DNA of 64,000 nt from Manduca sexta (lineage: Eukaryota; Arthropoda; Insecta; Lepidoptera; Sphingidae). A program made the translations under genes and the position numbers. The notes under the pieces were generated by a model. The model made no database searches. It was not told the DNA's origin and saw only the letters and a program-made list of their open reading frames with translations. Positions 1-9,466 of the stretch are shown here, in pieces. The stretch's first letter is position 1. Every line of letters begins with the position of its first letter. The stretch lies in contig NC_051139.1 in the NCBI RefSeq assembly GCF_014839805.1, positions 4,030,001 to 4,094,000 on the forward strand. The letters are read 5' to 3'.

Positions 1-362
1 AACAGTTCGTACCTAAACAAACACTGAGTCTAGACGTTGCATGAGTACGAAAATTTATTACTTTTTTTTCTTGAAACTGATAGACTGACATGATTGCCAC
101 TCGCCACTCCACTTCGTGTCTGACCATCCGATCTCTTTGGTCCGATTCGAGTTCCGACTCATCTGTCAATCAATCAATTCATTTCATTCATCCTTATACT
201 TCATGTAAAGTTGCTTTGTTCGTTGCTAATAGCCACGGTGGTTCGTGTTTGTTGTGATCAGCATCTTGACAATCGCCTGAATCGGCTGCTCGACGCCTCC
301 CGCAGCCCGCGGCGCCCGGAACTGGCTTGACTTCGTGATTCACTAGTGGTAGCTGTGTACAG
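1..362 (+). promoter_or_regulatory. Probable promoter and 5' UTR exon of the ZNF706-like gene
   Basis: This stretch precedes the ZNF706-like coding exon and holds no convincing ORF. A GC-rich block lies around 280-330. A good splice donor, ACAG|GTAAGG, sits at 362/363, and a polypyrimidine-rich acceptor, TTTGTTTACAG, ends at 633, ten bases before the ATG. I infer a non-coding first exon ending at 362 and a 5' UTR intron at 363-633. No TATA box was recognised and the transcription start is not determined. Transcript data would decide it. Confidence 0.5.
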
Positions 363-642
363 GTAAGGCATGTATTGTTTTTGACATAGATATTTGTAAC
401 AGATGTTTATATCTACTAAGATAATCGAAAGGGATTCCATATGGTTACAACTTTAGGTTGCAATTCATTTTATCACCAGAAACTAATTTCTCGCATCACG
501 TCATCTAGCTTTCCCTATTGATCGAAGTCTGTACTACAGTTAACCTATGTGAGACCATCACGTCTTAATACATTGTTGTAGGAAGTAAGTTGGCTTGTTC
601 GAGTCATTTATGAGAATGCGATTTTGTTTACAGTTGCGCACA

Positions 643-975
643 ATGGCACGAGGACAGCAGAAAATCCAGTCACAGGCGAAAGCAGCCGAAAAAATGTCCA
701 AAATGAAGAAACAGCAGGGACACAGCGCAACTGATCAGAAAAAAGCCGCCCAAAAGGCTCTGGTTCATGTGTGCGTCGTTTGCAAGGTAAGTCAGTGGAA
801 GTAGTTGTGACTTAGTGGGTATATCATAATATTTATATGTGTTGCGATTATGGCCCAATGATCACTGACATTTGTATTGTTGCAGGCACAGATGCCTGAC
901 CCCAAGACTTATAAGCAGCATTTTGAAAACAAGCACCCCAAAAATGATCTACCAGAAGACCTGAAGGCCATCTAA
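643..975 (+). CDS. ZNF706: ZNF706-like small C2H2 zinc-finger protein (two coding exons)
   Basis: Coding exons are 643-786 and 886-975, joined through a GTAAGT donor at 787 and a TTGTATTGTTGCAG acceptor ending at 885, phase 0. The product is 77 aa, against about 76 aa for vertebrate ZNF706. The N-terminus MARGQQKIQSQ is the family hallmark, followed by a Lys/Gln-rich basic helix. One zinc finger follows: C-V-V-C across the splice junction, then QMPDPKTYKQHFENKHP, giving CX2C...HX4H. The family is a small, conserved, nucleus-associated 4F5/SERF-like plus zinc-finger protein whose exact function is poorly defined. The start has A at -3 and G at +4. The gene converges with XPA on the opposite strand. 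I see no frame damage. Confidence 0.93.
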
Positions 976-1085
976 CACAACAATGTTTCTGTAGTCTAAC
1001 ATTTTATTTTTATTCATAAGTACTGTAAAAATAACTTTCCTTTTTTCAATTTGCATTTGTTTATTTTATTAAATCAAATTGTTTC
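976..1085 (+). terminator. 3' UTR of the ZNF706-like gene with ATTAAA poly(A) signal
   Basis: After the TAA stop the sequence is AT-rich and non-coding. An ATTAAA hexamer at 1068-1073 is the best poly(A) signal in the first 100 bases. The cleavage site is inferred, not seen. Confidence 0.45.
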
Positions 1086-1844
1086 TATTGGTGAATAATT
1101 CAGTGGTCTGTTCCTCAGGGGGATGAGCAGGATGTCTGATGGTGAGGGCTGGAACTGTTGCAGTTACGGCATGACAATCATTCCTTGGTGTTCACGACTG
1201 ACATCAAAAATTCTTTTTAATCACAGCTGTTGATGACCAACCGTTTAGTGATAACATGATAAATTATGATATCCTATCTTTTCTGATTAATTGGAATTTT
1301 ATAACACTTATAATCTATTTAAATGTGGATGAAAAGATATAAATAGCATGCAATTACGTATAAATATTTTTTACAGATTAATTAATCCCTCAATCTGTAT
1401 TCATAGTTTGAGACAACAGTTATCAGTAAGGAGAAAACTGATGGAATACTTCCTGTTCTTTAACCATGAATATACAGAGTTATAATTGTATGTGGAGTTA
1501 CTTTATATTTCAGATTTTATGTTGGAATGATTTTAACTTAATTAAGAAGTAACAACAAAAGGAAAGCTACAATGGCTTTAATGCCAAAAAAGAAAAAGTA
1601 CCCTGTACACAGATTCTATGACTAGGCCTGCCATTGCTGTAAATAGACATCAGAAAAAAAACCAACAGGCCATTATTTCAAAGTATTTGCTATTATCTAA
1701 CAATAGTAAGATTATGTCAGAATATCTTTCTTGTGCAATAATGATTTTTGTAATCACACATACTAATTATTTCATTACAAATTATCACCTACATGATAAT
1801 GCAGAAGTATATCATAACACTAAAACAAAATTAATGTATGAAAT
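1086..1844. other. Intergenic stretch between convergent genes
   Basis: About 0.75 kb between the 3' ends of the ZNF706-like gene and XPA. It is AT-rich, with scattered short ORFs of low complexity and no recognised domain. No mobile element was recognised. Confidence 0.6.
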
Positions 1845-1850
1845 TTTATT
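1845..1850 (-). terminator. Poly(A) signal of XPA
   Basis: TTTATT on the + strand reads AATAAA on the - strand, about 125 bases beyond the XPA stop codon (1976-1978). This is the nearest canonical hexamer. Confidence 0.5.
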
Positions 1851-1975
1851 TGATTGAGTTTTAACTTATAAATAATTCAGTAGAGGTAGTATATTGAAGA
1901 TTATCACATAATGAGTTTGTAAACATGCAACTGTCTAGTTCCTGACTTGACACATACAAGGGCAGATTTGTTTGG

Positions 1976-3388
1976 CTACATCTTCTCATAGGTCTCGATG
2001 TGTCCGCACGTGGCACAGGTGCGCGAGTACTGGTCGGCCGCCTCGTCGTAGCTCTCCGCGCCGAACTCATGTGTGTGCACGCCGCGCTGCCGGTCGTACA
2101 GGCTCGAGCGCACATCCAGCCTCAGTGCACGCAACCGCTTATGGTCGCGTTGCAAACGCGTACGCGAGCGGGCTTCCTCACGCCGCTCGCGCTCAGCAGC
2201 CAGTTCATCCTCCGAGCCCCACACCAGGAGAGCACGTGCCTCTACCTGCGCGCGCAAGTATAGCCGCATGTCACCGTAACGAGAGCTGTGTGGATTGCGG
2301 CGCCGCAAGTAACGTAGCGGTGGCGGCCGGGAGTCCAGATCGCAGTCCTTCAACAGGAACTCGTTCTTTGCTTCCGTACGCGTCATCAACGCGTGCTCAT
2401 CGCCGTTATCCCTGGATAAGTGAGAATTTCCGTGAGTTATCGTCATCTAATGTATGTATAAGCTACATTTGTGGTCAGTGCGGGAACACATCACCAACCT
2501 GCATTCATCACATACAGGGTGATCAAAGTTGTCGAACAGGAATGATTGCGGGAAAAGGCGTTCGCAAGTGACGCAGCGTGGCTGCTCTGTGGCGTGCACG
2601 ATGGGTGCTGGGCGCGCTGCAAGCTTTGGTGCTGGTGCCTCATCCTCCTCTTCCAGCAAGAATCCGCCGCCAGAGTCCAGTGCATTTACAGTGGGTGCTG
2701 TCAATCCTTCACGGCACCTGGATTAAATATTTATGTGATAAGATTGAAATGTAAAAACTGATTACCTACCATATTTTTACTAATAATGTCATATGTACAG
2801 CTGGTCAAAGGTATAAAAAATTGCACCTATTGTTAGCTCATAGATCATATTATCTCCCTTCCTATACCTGACGTGATACATTCTTAGGTAGATAAGCACA
2901 TATTTTGTATTTACTATTCAGTAGTTCTGATCATAAAATATTTTGCAATAAATATCCCATCAAAGTGTTTATTATTAGGTTTATCTGCTAAATTAATATA
3001 GTATTTCATTATTTGATTTAGTTTGAATTACCTATATTTTATACAACTGATGTTAAACTTGATTTCTATAAAAAAATTCAAGTGCAATCATAATTAATTT
3101 TATGTTTACTGCATTGCAACCACATATTGTGTTGTAATAAGGAACAGGTAACAACACGAGGAAAATGTGACAAACAACTTATCAGATGCTTTAATAAGCA
3201 GGTCATCATGATAGAGGTGTCACTCACGAGGTTGGGCGCTGTATGAGTCGCGCGTCCCGTAGCGCGCGAGCCTTTAGTCGCTGTCGCTCGGAGCGTGCGC
3301 GTTGAGCGGCCGTCAATGGCTCAGGTTTTGGCTCAGCTGTGACAGTCTCCTCATTGCTTATAAGCTGATTTGCGTTAGCTTCAGACAT
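1976..3388 (-). CDS. XPA: DNA repair protein XPA homolog (three coding exons)
   Basis: Coding exons on the - strand are 3388-3228, 2717-2499 and 2411-1976, totalling 816 nt (271 aa plus stop; human XPA is 273 aa). Introns are GT-AG: donor CTC|GTGAGT, acceptor ATCCAG; then donor TGCAG|GTTGGT, acceptor TATCCAG. Phases agree. XPA verifies damage and scaffolds TFIIH, RPA and ERCC1-XPF in nucleotide excision repair in the nucleus. In order: a basic N-terminal Arg-rich helix (about residues 30-48), the DSGGGF ERCC1-binding-type motif followed by an acidic EEEDE run, the C4 zinc finger (CVTC...CDEC), the TRTEAKNEFLLKDCDL motif, the DNA-binding WGDM-type region (here YGDMRLYLRAQ), and a Cys-containing C-terminus ending YEKM as in vertebrates. 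The start MSEANANQ is the first in-frame ATG in exon 1. Exon 3 is notably GC-rich relative to the surroundings. Confidence 0.95.
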
Positions 3389-4920
3389 TCCTGAAATTGT
3401 CCAAGATAATGGTTAGAAGCATTTTATCTGATAACGGCCCAATTTTATTTGTTTTTACAAATAAATTTATTGTGGTAAACAAAACAGTATTTTTTCTTCA
3501 CATCATATCACCCCAGTAGTTATTTCCCGATCACAACTGTGCAAAGGTTTTGTATGTAAACTTTAAAATAAACAATTGTTTGATTAACCAGGCTTTGTTA
3601 AAAAAATGCTCAAACAAGACTTAGGAAACGTGGAATGGAAGTTCCCTGGCTCACTATTACAAGGTCCTCTTATATTTGTTGCACAAATTGCATTAGTCTT
3701 TTAAAATTTTTACGAATATTATTTCTTTTTTATTAAATTTTTTCAACATATGTGAAAATTAACATGCTGATCCAGTGAATTGGTAATTCTGTTAGAATGA
3801 CTGTATAAATGAGATGTTAGTCTTGCTGTTTTTGCGGTTACCATGCTTATTGGAAATGTTTTTGTGACTAATTTAGTTCAAAAAATAGAACCTTGAAAAA
3901 ACCTTAAAGGTATTTAAACAGTAGTAATCGGTAAAAAGCAACATAATTAATTCAGGAAATACTCAGTATAGCGTGTAAATTAGAAGACAGTGCAACAATA
4001 ACTTAAACTTATGTACTGGCTTGTGACTTATCAGCATGCATTTTCGGTCACTTTAATAACAAACATTCCAAGTGAGCTACACGAAACAAACAATAAAGAG
4101 GTAATTATAAAAACAAGACCAGAGGTGTTAACCTATAACACTAGTAAAAAAAAAATCTGGGTTAAAATGTCTAACATCTTGGTGTACTTAGAATTTTAGA
4201 AGCTTTATAACTAAGTAAATTGAGCATTTTTAAATGTTATAGCACAAACTAAGTGACGAAAAATATAGTTTGTACACAAACCTTATATATTTTACTATGA
4301 ACTTTCACAATTCATAAGGATTTTGATTTATTCTATATTAAAAGCGCACAATAATATAATTATCTATATAAATTTATAGCTAGTTAGGGATTTAATAACT
4401 ATTATAATTTAAATTATTTCGTAAAATATTCGCACACAAATTTTAAACTTTTGACGTTAGTTAAATGTTGCAAGAGAGCAGAGCAATAAAATATATATGG
4501 AAAATAAATTAATATTTTTATAACTGAAAAAATAACCGATCATTAGTTGTGGACTGTAATTCGTGACTATAACATTAAAAATTTTGTAATGTTATTAAAA
4601 TTCGTGATCATGCAACACATGTAAGTATACAGCACCATCTATCTCGTTTATAAAAAAATAAATCGTAATAACATTTTTATGTGTTCTTAAACAACAACGC
4701 CAGATGACAGTAAAGTAAATTATAATAAATAATGTCATATACCGCCAAAGGCCCAAAATCAAATTTTTATTATAATAATGTTTATTATAATATATGTGTT
4801 GCTTGCGAATTTGCCCGCGTGAAAAGCGTTGTCCGCTACAAAAGTCCCTATAACACTGTAGCGATCCATAGCTTTATTTGTAAGACGCTAGAGTCATCTA
4901 TTTTGAGTCTCATTAAAAAA
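3389..4920. other. AT-rich sequence upstream of XPA
   Basis: XPA 5' UTR and promoter should begin here. A TTTCAG lies two bases before the ATG on the - strand and might be an acceptor for a 5' UTR intron. Beyond that I see no gene, no recognised repeat and no domain-bearing ORF; A/T runs dominate. Confidence 0.5.
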
Positions 4921-5175
4921 TGACTGCCTCGGTGGCGTAGTTGTGTTAGGGTACGACTGCAGTACTGAAGGCTTAGGCTTGATGCCCGGATTGGGCAGTG
5001 ATATTGGAATTTTCTACTCAGTAAGAGCTCTGAGTCTGGAATCTGTGTCCGATATGGCAATAGGCTCATCCCTTATCACATGGAACGGAATACACACGTC
5101 GAAAAGTGGTTACACCTGTTGCATCTCTACTTACCCCTTTGACGACAAAAGGCGTAAGCGAGTGTGTGTATTTTT
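4921..5175 (+). repeat. tRNA-derived SINE, family A, copy 1
   Basis: It starts with a tRNA-like head GCCTCGGTGGCGTAGTTG (A box) and a degraded B-box region (GATGCCCGGATTGGGCAGTG). A body shared with the copies near 15354, 27626, 31742, 40602, 43832 and 48572 follows (GATATTGG, CCGATATGGC, GGCTCATCCC, ATCACAT, GGAACGGAATACACAC). It ends in a GTGTGTGTA tail. It resembles tRNA-derived SINEs of Lepidoptera; I do not assign a family name. It is diverged and not expected to be active. Confidence 0.8.
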
Positions 5176-5791
5176 GGGTGATTAAAAATAACATAATTTC
5201 CTATGGGAGCAAATTACCGAGATAAAAAGTAGATTATGTGCTAATCCAGGAGATGGATGAAATTCGTTCAGCTATTTCAGCACTTACTTACTTCTAAAAA
5301 AATCCAAACGTCTAAATATCCAAACATTTTCACAGTCGCATTAAATATAATATTAGATAGATAAGATAAGGCATTGGAATATAATATGTTACAATTATGA
5401 GAAAAAAGTCGATATTCAATTAATATGTCGGTTATAATTCGTATGCTTCTTGAACTCAATAATAAAAAAAAAAAAAAATGGTACCTACTTAGTTCGTGTC
5501 CCGATGTTTATTAACACGACGACTTTGTACTGTTCCAAAGATTACGTAAAACCATACAAAACTGTAAGTATAACAATATTGTGCGTTGTTACTTATTATT
5601 GTCATACATACTTATCATCTTTAGAGCACTCGCAGTACAGCGACTCTCGTAGTATAAGCTTGCTGGAATAAAATAAATCCGGAGATCGCTCCGTGGGTTA
5701 TTTAATAAAAGAACAGCGTAAAGAGAAACTTATATGCCTAGGTAGTAGGTAATTATTTCTTAGGAGTACCTTATAAATAGTCCGCTCTTGA
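5176..5791. other. Intergenic, no feature recognised
   Basis: AT-rich stretch with a poly(A) run of about 16 at 5462-5477. No conserved ORF or repeat was recognised. Confidence 0.5.
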
Positions 5792-5799
5792 GTCTGGAC
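5792..5799 (+). repeat. Left target-site duplication of the 5800-8746 hAT element
   Basis: GTCTGGAC, identical to 8747-8754. Confidence 0.88.
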
Positions 5800-5861
5800 T
5801 AGGGGTCGCAATACCGGACCATTTTTCAAAACCGGTATTTTCGGTATTGACCTAAAATAAA

Positions 5862-5948
5862 AATATTAAATACGTAAGACTAGGCAGTATGGTCGTAAGA
5901 CTATAGCCTGTCCTATAAGGACGAATTATAAAAAAAAAAAAAAAAAAA
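5862..5948 (+). mobile_element. Very short retroposed fragment with poly(A) tail and 15-bp target duplication
   Basis: An 87-bp insert ends in an A run of about 18 and is flanked by the 15-bp direct repeat TTGACCTAAAATAAA (5847-5861 and 5949-5963). This is the signature of target-primed reverse transcription, probably a severely 5'-truncated LINE or SINE. It interrupts the left subterminal CCGGTATT array of the hAT element, so it arrived later. Confidence 0.8.
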
Positions 5949-6119
5949 TTGACCTAAAATAAATTCCGGTATTCCGGTATTTTCGGTATTTCCGGTATTT
6001 GAAGAAATATTAGAAAAATAAGAAATATACATACATTTAATTTAGTAATTAGTCAAATTTTAATGACAGCTTAGTAATTAGTTAAAGGCTGAATGAAAAG
6101 AGATTATTTTCGTAAGCCA

Positions 6120-8165
6120 ACGTTCACGCCGTTCTGATTTCTGAGAGCTGGCTCAAACCTCACCTTCCTTCTACCCTTTACCCCCTCCCTGGTTTCATTT
6201 TGATTAGAAATGATCGAGTTGACAGGAGAGGGGGCGAAGTCGCTATATATTTACGTAGCGACCTGAAATATAAAACTGTAATATCTTCCTCTGCTTATGA
6301 TTCTGCTTATGCGAAATTTCTGTTTCTTGAGGTTTGGGTCAAGAGAGTGAAAACCTTACTAGGTGTTATTTACTGTCCCCATCTCTTGATTACTTCTCCA
6401 GTCTGGAAACAGTTCTGGAATCTATAAGATCAGAATATGCTCATCACATCATCATGGGTGATTTAAATACTGATCTACTTTCCAGCCACTCTTCCCGATC
6501 TCGTAAACTCCTTACTGTCCTTGATTCTGATGAACTGTATGTCCTACCACTGCAAGCCACCCACCATAATATGGATGGTCACGACACTTGGCTTGACATT
6601 ATCCTCATCTCTGCTCCTTCCCCTGTTTTCTCCCACGGTCAATTTTCCGCTCCTGGCTTCTCTCACCATGATCTCATCTACATGTCTTATGCCCTAAAAC
6701 CTCCCAAATTCCCTTCTAAGATATTACATTTGCGTAGTTTTGGTCGCATTGATGCGGATAAGCTGAAAGGAGACGCTGCTAACTTTAACTGGGATCACCT
6801 ATTGGCAGCCACCTCTGTTGACGATAAAGTAGCAATTTTTAAAGGCGTTGTCACTTCACTCTTTGATACCCATGCCCCTTTAAAGAAAATTAAATTAAAA
6901 CATCCTCCTGCACCATGAATTACACATGGGGTTAGGGTGGCGATGAGACGAAGGGATCGGGCTTTTCGCCAGTACAGAAGTTATCGTTCGGAGGAGAACT
7001 GGTGCCTTTTTAAGGCTGCAAGGAATCGGTGTAACCAGATGGTACGTATTGCTAACGCCGACACATTCTCAGTAATATTTCTTCTTCCTCGTCAGCCAGT
7101 ATCTGGAGATTCCTCGGAACTCTGGGTATTGGCAAAGTTAAAAACATAGATCTCCACGGTGCGACTATTGGTTTGGATGACATTAATAAACATTTCACAT
7201 CTGTTACCATGATTGATCACCAAACTAGGCGTCGTACCATAGATTTCTTAGCGGGTCTATCCAGGCCTAACATTAATGCTTTTCTTTTTTCTTCTGTGCC
7301 ATTGGGTGAAATTAGAAAAGTCATTCTGTCCATTAAATCCAGTGCCTGTGACAACATCAGTCGTCGCATGATAATCCCTATCCTGGACCAACTTCTACCA
7401 ATCATGTCCCATATCATTAACGCCTCCCAGCACTGGTATCTTTCCGTCTTTGTGGCGGAGAGCTATTGCTATCCTTCTTCCTAAAATCCCTAACCCATCA
7501 CTTGCTAAGCATTTCCGTCCCATATCCATTCTTTCTTTTCTCTCGAAAGTGCTCGAGGCCTGTGCTCACAAGCAACTGTCTGAGGATGTGCACCGAAACA
7601 ACCTACTGTGATACAGTCTGGATTCAGGCCTGGCCATAGCACTATTACACTCCTCAAAGTGACTGGCGATATTAGGGCGGGCATGGAGGATTTCAAGGCG
7701 ATGTTTTGGCTTTGGTTGATTTCTCCGACGCCTTCAATATAGTCAGTCACGACATTCTTCTTGCAAACCTTTCCCACCTTATGATCTCGCCCACGGCACT
7801 GAATAAGTTCTCGTTATATCTTCAGGGACGCCAACAGTTGGTGCGCCTAGAAGATTCTTCGTCTAGCTGGCGCGATATAGACCGTGGCGTCCCTCAAGGC
7901 GGCATACTCTCCCCATTATTGTTCTCTATCTTCATAAACCTCTTAAAATAAAATCTTCAATGTGCGTACCACCTGTATGCTGATGATTTGCAAATTTATT
8001 CTCAGGAGCAAGTCGATTGTGTGTCCGCAGCTGTAGATAGGATAAATAAAGACAATTTCGGCCTTTCGGTAAACCTCGCGAAATTGCCATGAAATACCAG
8101 GCCTTTATTGTAGGCAGCTCAAGGCTTTTAAACAGGTTGTATTTTACATCTATTCCCCCTGTTAT
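6120..8165 (+). pseudogene. Degenerate non-LTR retrotransposon (endonuclease plus reverse transcriptase), Jockey/CR1-like
   Basis: Successive frames carry pieces of a LINE ORF2. The AP endonuclease includes SESWLKP, YPLPGF, GGEVAIYLRSDLKYK (about 6135-6280), then GDLNTDLL (about 6460) and a degenerate SHHDL for the SDHDL motif (about 6662). A linker follows with RRRDRAFRQYR and AARNRCNQMVRIA (about 6940-7060). The reverse transcriptase includes HFRPISILS (about 7510), DFSDAFNIVSHDIL (about 7718), RGVPQGGILSPLLFSIFIN (about 7880) and YADDLQIYS (about 7976). Stops and frame changes separate these pieces, so it is dead. It lacks a 5' region and a recognisable 3' UTR/tail and lies wholly inside the hAT element. 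The clade is my inference from motif style. Confidence 0.85.
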
Positions 8166-8345
8166 GTTTCTCAGCTTTGTTTATCTGACAGCTTGCTGTT
8201 TGTTCAGCTTTGTTAACCTGACAGCCAACTAGATTCAAGATGTATCACAATATTAGCCAATCACAACGGCCCTACGTCTACGCACTGCGAAGGCTGCCAT
8301 GCCGTCAGCACTGAGAAACAGACTTGTTATCACAGCAATGTTCCG
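8166..8345 (+). repeat. Dispersed repeat shared with 53440-53560 (opposite strand)
   Basis: The segment around CAATATTAGCC, CGGCCCTA, CGCACTGCGAAGGCTG and AGCACTGAG matches the reverse complement of 53455-53555 with scattered substitutions. This indicates an interspersed element, probably a MITE, carried inside the hAT element. Its upstream part also has two similar CAGCTTTGTT(T/A)A...CTGACAGC stretches. Confidence 0.6.
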
Positions 8346-8746
8346 TCCTTAGATAAATAACGTCTTTGAATAATGAGAATAGACTTTAAAGAACAAAAAA
8401 TATTTCTAATAAGTTCTAATAAAAATAACAATTAACAGTTAATACCGCTATGCCTAGAACAAAACAAAAGTAGCAATATAGCCATAAGCCATGTATTTTG
8501 CTCGCTCTTTATAGAATATACGCCTATACGAATGAATGAAATTGCAAGCAGCTTAAATTTTTGCGATTTAAAACTCGAGAAATTAATAATTATACACACA
8601 TTTTGTACTGAATTTTATTTTTATGAAAATACCGAAAATACCGAAACTCCCGGTTTTTGTAAAATCAATACCGGTATTTTGAAGTTCTTAATTTGGTCCG
8701 GTATTCCGGTATTTTCGAAATCCGGGATACCGGTATGCGACCCCTA

Positions 8747-8754
8747 GTCTGGAC
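8747..8754 (+). repeat. Right target-site duplication of the 5800-8746 hAT element
   Basis: GTCTGGAC, identical to 5792-5799. Confidence 0.88.
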
Positions 8755-8776
8755 CAAGCACCACGATAAAAATGAG

Positions 8777-8784
8777 CTACCTTG
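8777..8784 (+). repeat. Left target-site duplication of the 8785-9458 element
   Basis: CTACCTTG, identical to 9459-9466. Confidence 0.88.
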
Positions 8785-9458
8785 CAGTGGCGAACCGAAG
8801 GGTGAAAATTTTCAAAAGGGAACCCGGTGAAATATTTTTTTCTACAGTTAAGATAATATACTTAATACGCTGTTCACAATAAATTAAAATCAGTAAAATA
8901 TCTTAATCCTTAATAATTTCCGTCTAACATATAATTATGTCTAGTCTCTAAATTTACTAAATAATCATATATTTTGAACATAGGTACCTAAAAGAGTCCA
9001 AAAAGAATTAATAACGCACAAACACTAATTATACATTATAAATTATTAAAAATATTTCGCGCCAATAGCTCAACATGAAGCCGCAAATTCCCGGGTTACC
9101 CTGAAGTACACAGACACGCATGCACACATGTATCTTTACGTCACTTCCAAAAGATTAGATAAAGACACCGCGCTACGTGTGAAAGAGACAACAATATCGC
9201 GAGGGAAGCTATGCGCGGCCGGGTTCACTTCGAACACTATAAGGCGCGAGCACTGCGCGCGAGTTCCTATTTAACGAATTGACATGATCGACAGATATCA
9301 TTGAAGTATTGATTTAATTTAATAAATATAAGATGACTTGCTTGAATATACTTACTATTTTTATTCTAGTTATATTGTTATGTTTTTTTTTATAATTTTT
9401 AATTAATTTACAAAAGGTAAACCGGTAGGAATCGGCTTGTATAGACGCTTCGCCACTG
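8785..9458. mobile_element. hAT-type non-autonomous element (CAGTGGCG family), copy 1
   Basis: The terminal inverted repeat is CAGTGGCGAA at 8785 with TTCGCCACTG ending at 9458. The exact 8-bp target duplication CTACCTTG lies at 8777-8784 and 9459-9466. Subterminal motifs are AAAGGGAACCCGGTG on the left and CCGGTAGGAATCGGCTTGTA on the right; both recur in the 57.7-59.3 kb elements. No transposase ORF is present in the 674 bp. Confidence 0.88.
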
Positions 9459-9466
9459 CTACCTTG
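9459..9466 (+). repeat. Right target-site duplication of the 8785-9458 element
   Basis: CTACCTTG, identical to 8777-8784. Confidence 0.88.

Larger units (their letters stand above)
5800..8746. mobile_element. hAT-type DNA element with exact 8-bp target duplication, hosting LINE remnants
   Basis: The ends are inverted: TAGGGGTCGCA at 5800 and TGCGACCCCTA ending at 8746. The 8-bp direct repeat GTCTGGAC lies immediately outside both ends (5792-5799 and 8747-8754). Eight-base duplications and a TAGGGGTCG-like terminus are typical of the hAT superfamily. Both subterminal regions are dense in CCGGTATT motifs in opposite orientation, as expected for transposase-binding arrays. No hAT transposase ORF is seen. 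The interior holds a retroposed fragment (5862-5948) and a degenerate LINE (about 6120-8165), so the element is non-autonomous and composite. Confidence 0.88.

Noticed and set aside
1972..2571. 199-codon + strand frame and overlapping + frames over XPA
   Set aside because: They are antisense shadows of the GC-rich XPA exons, which have clear homology and splice structure on the - strand.
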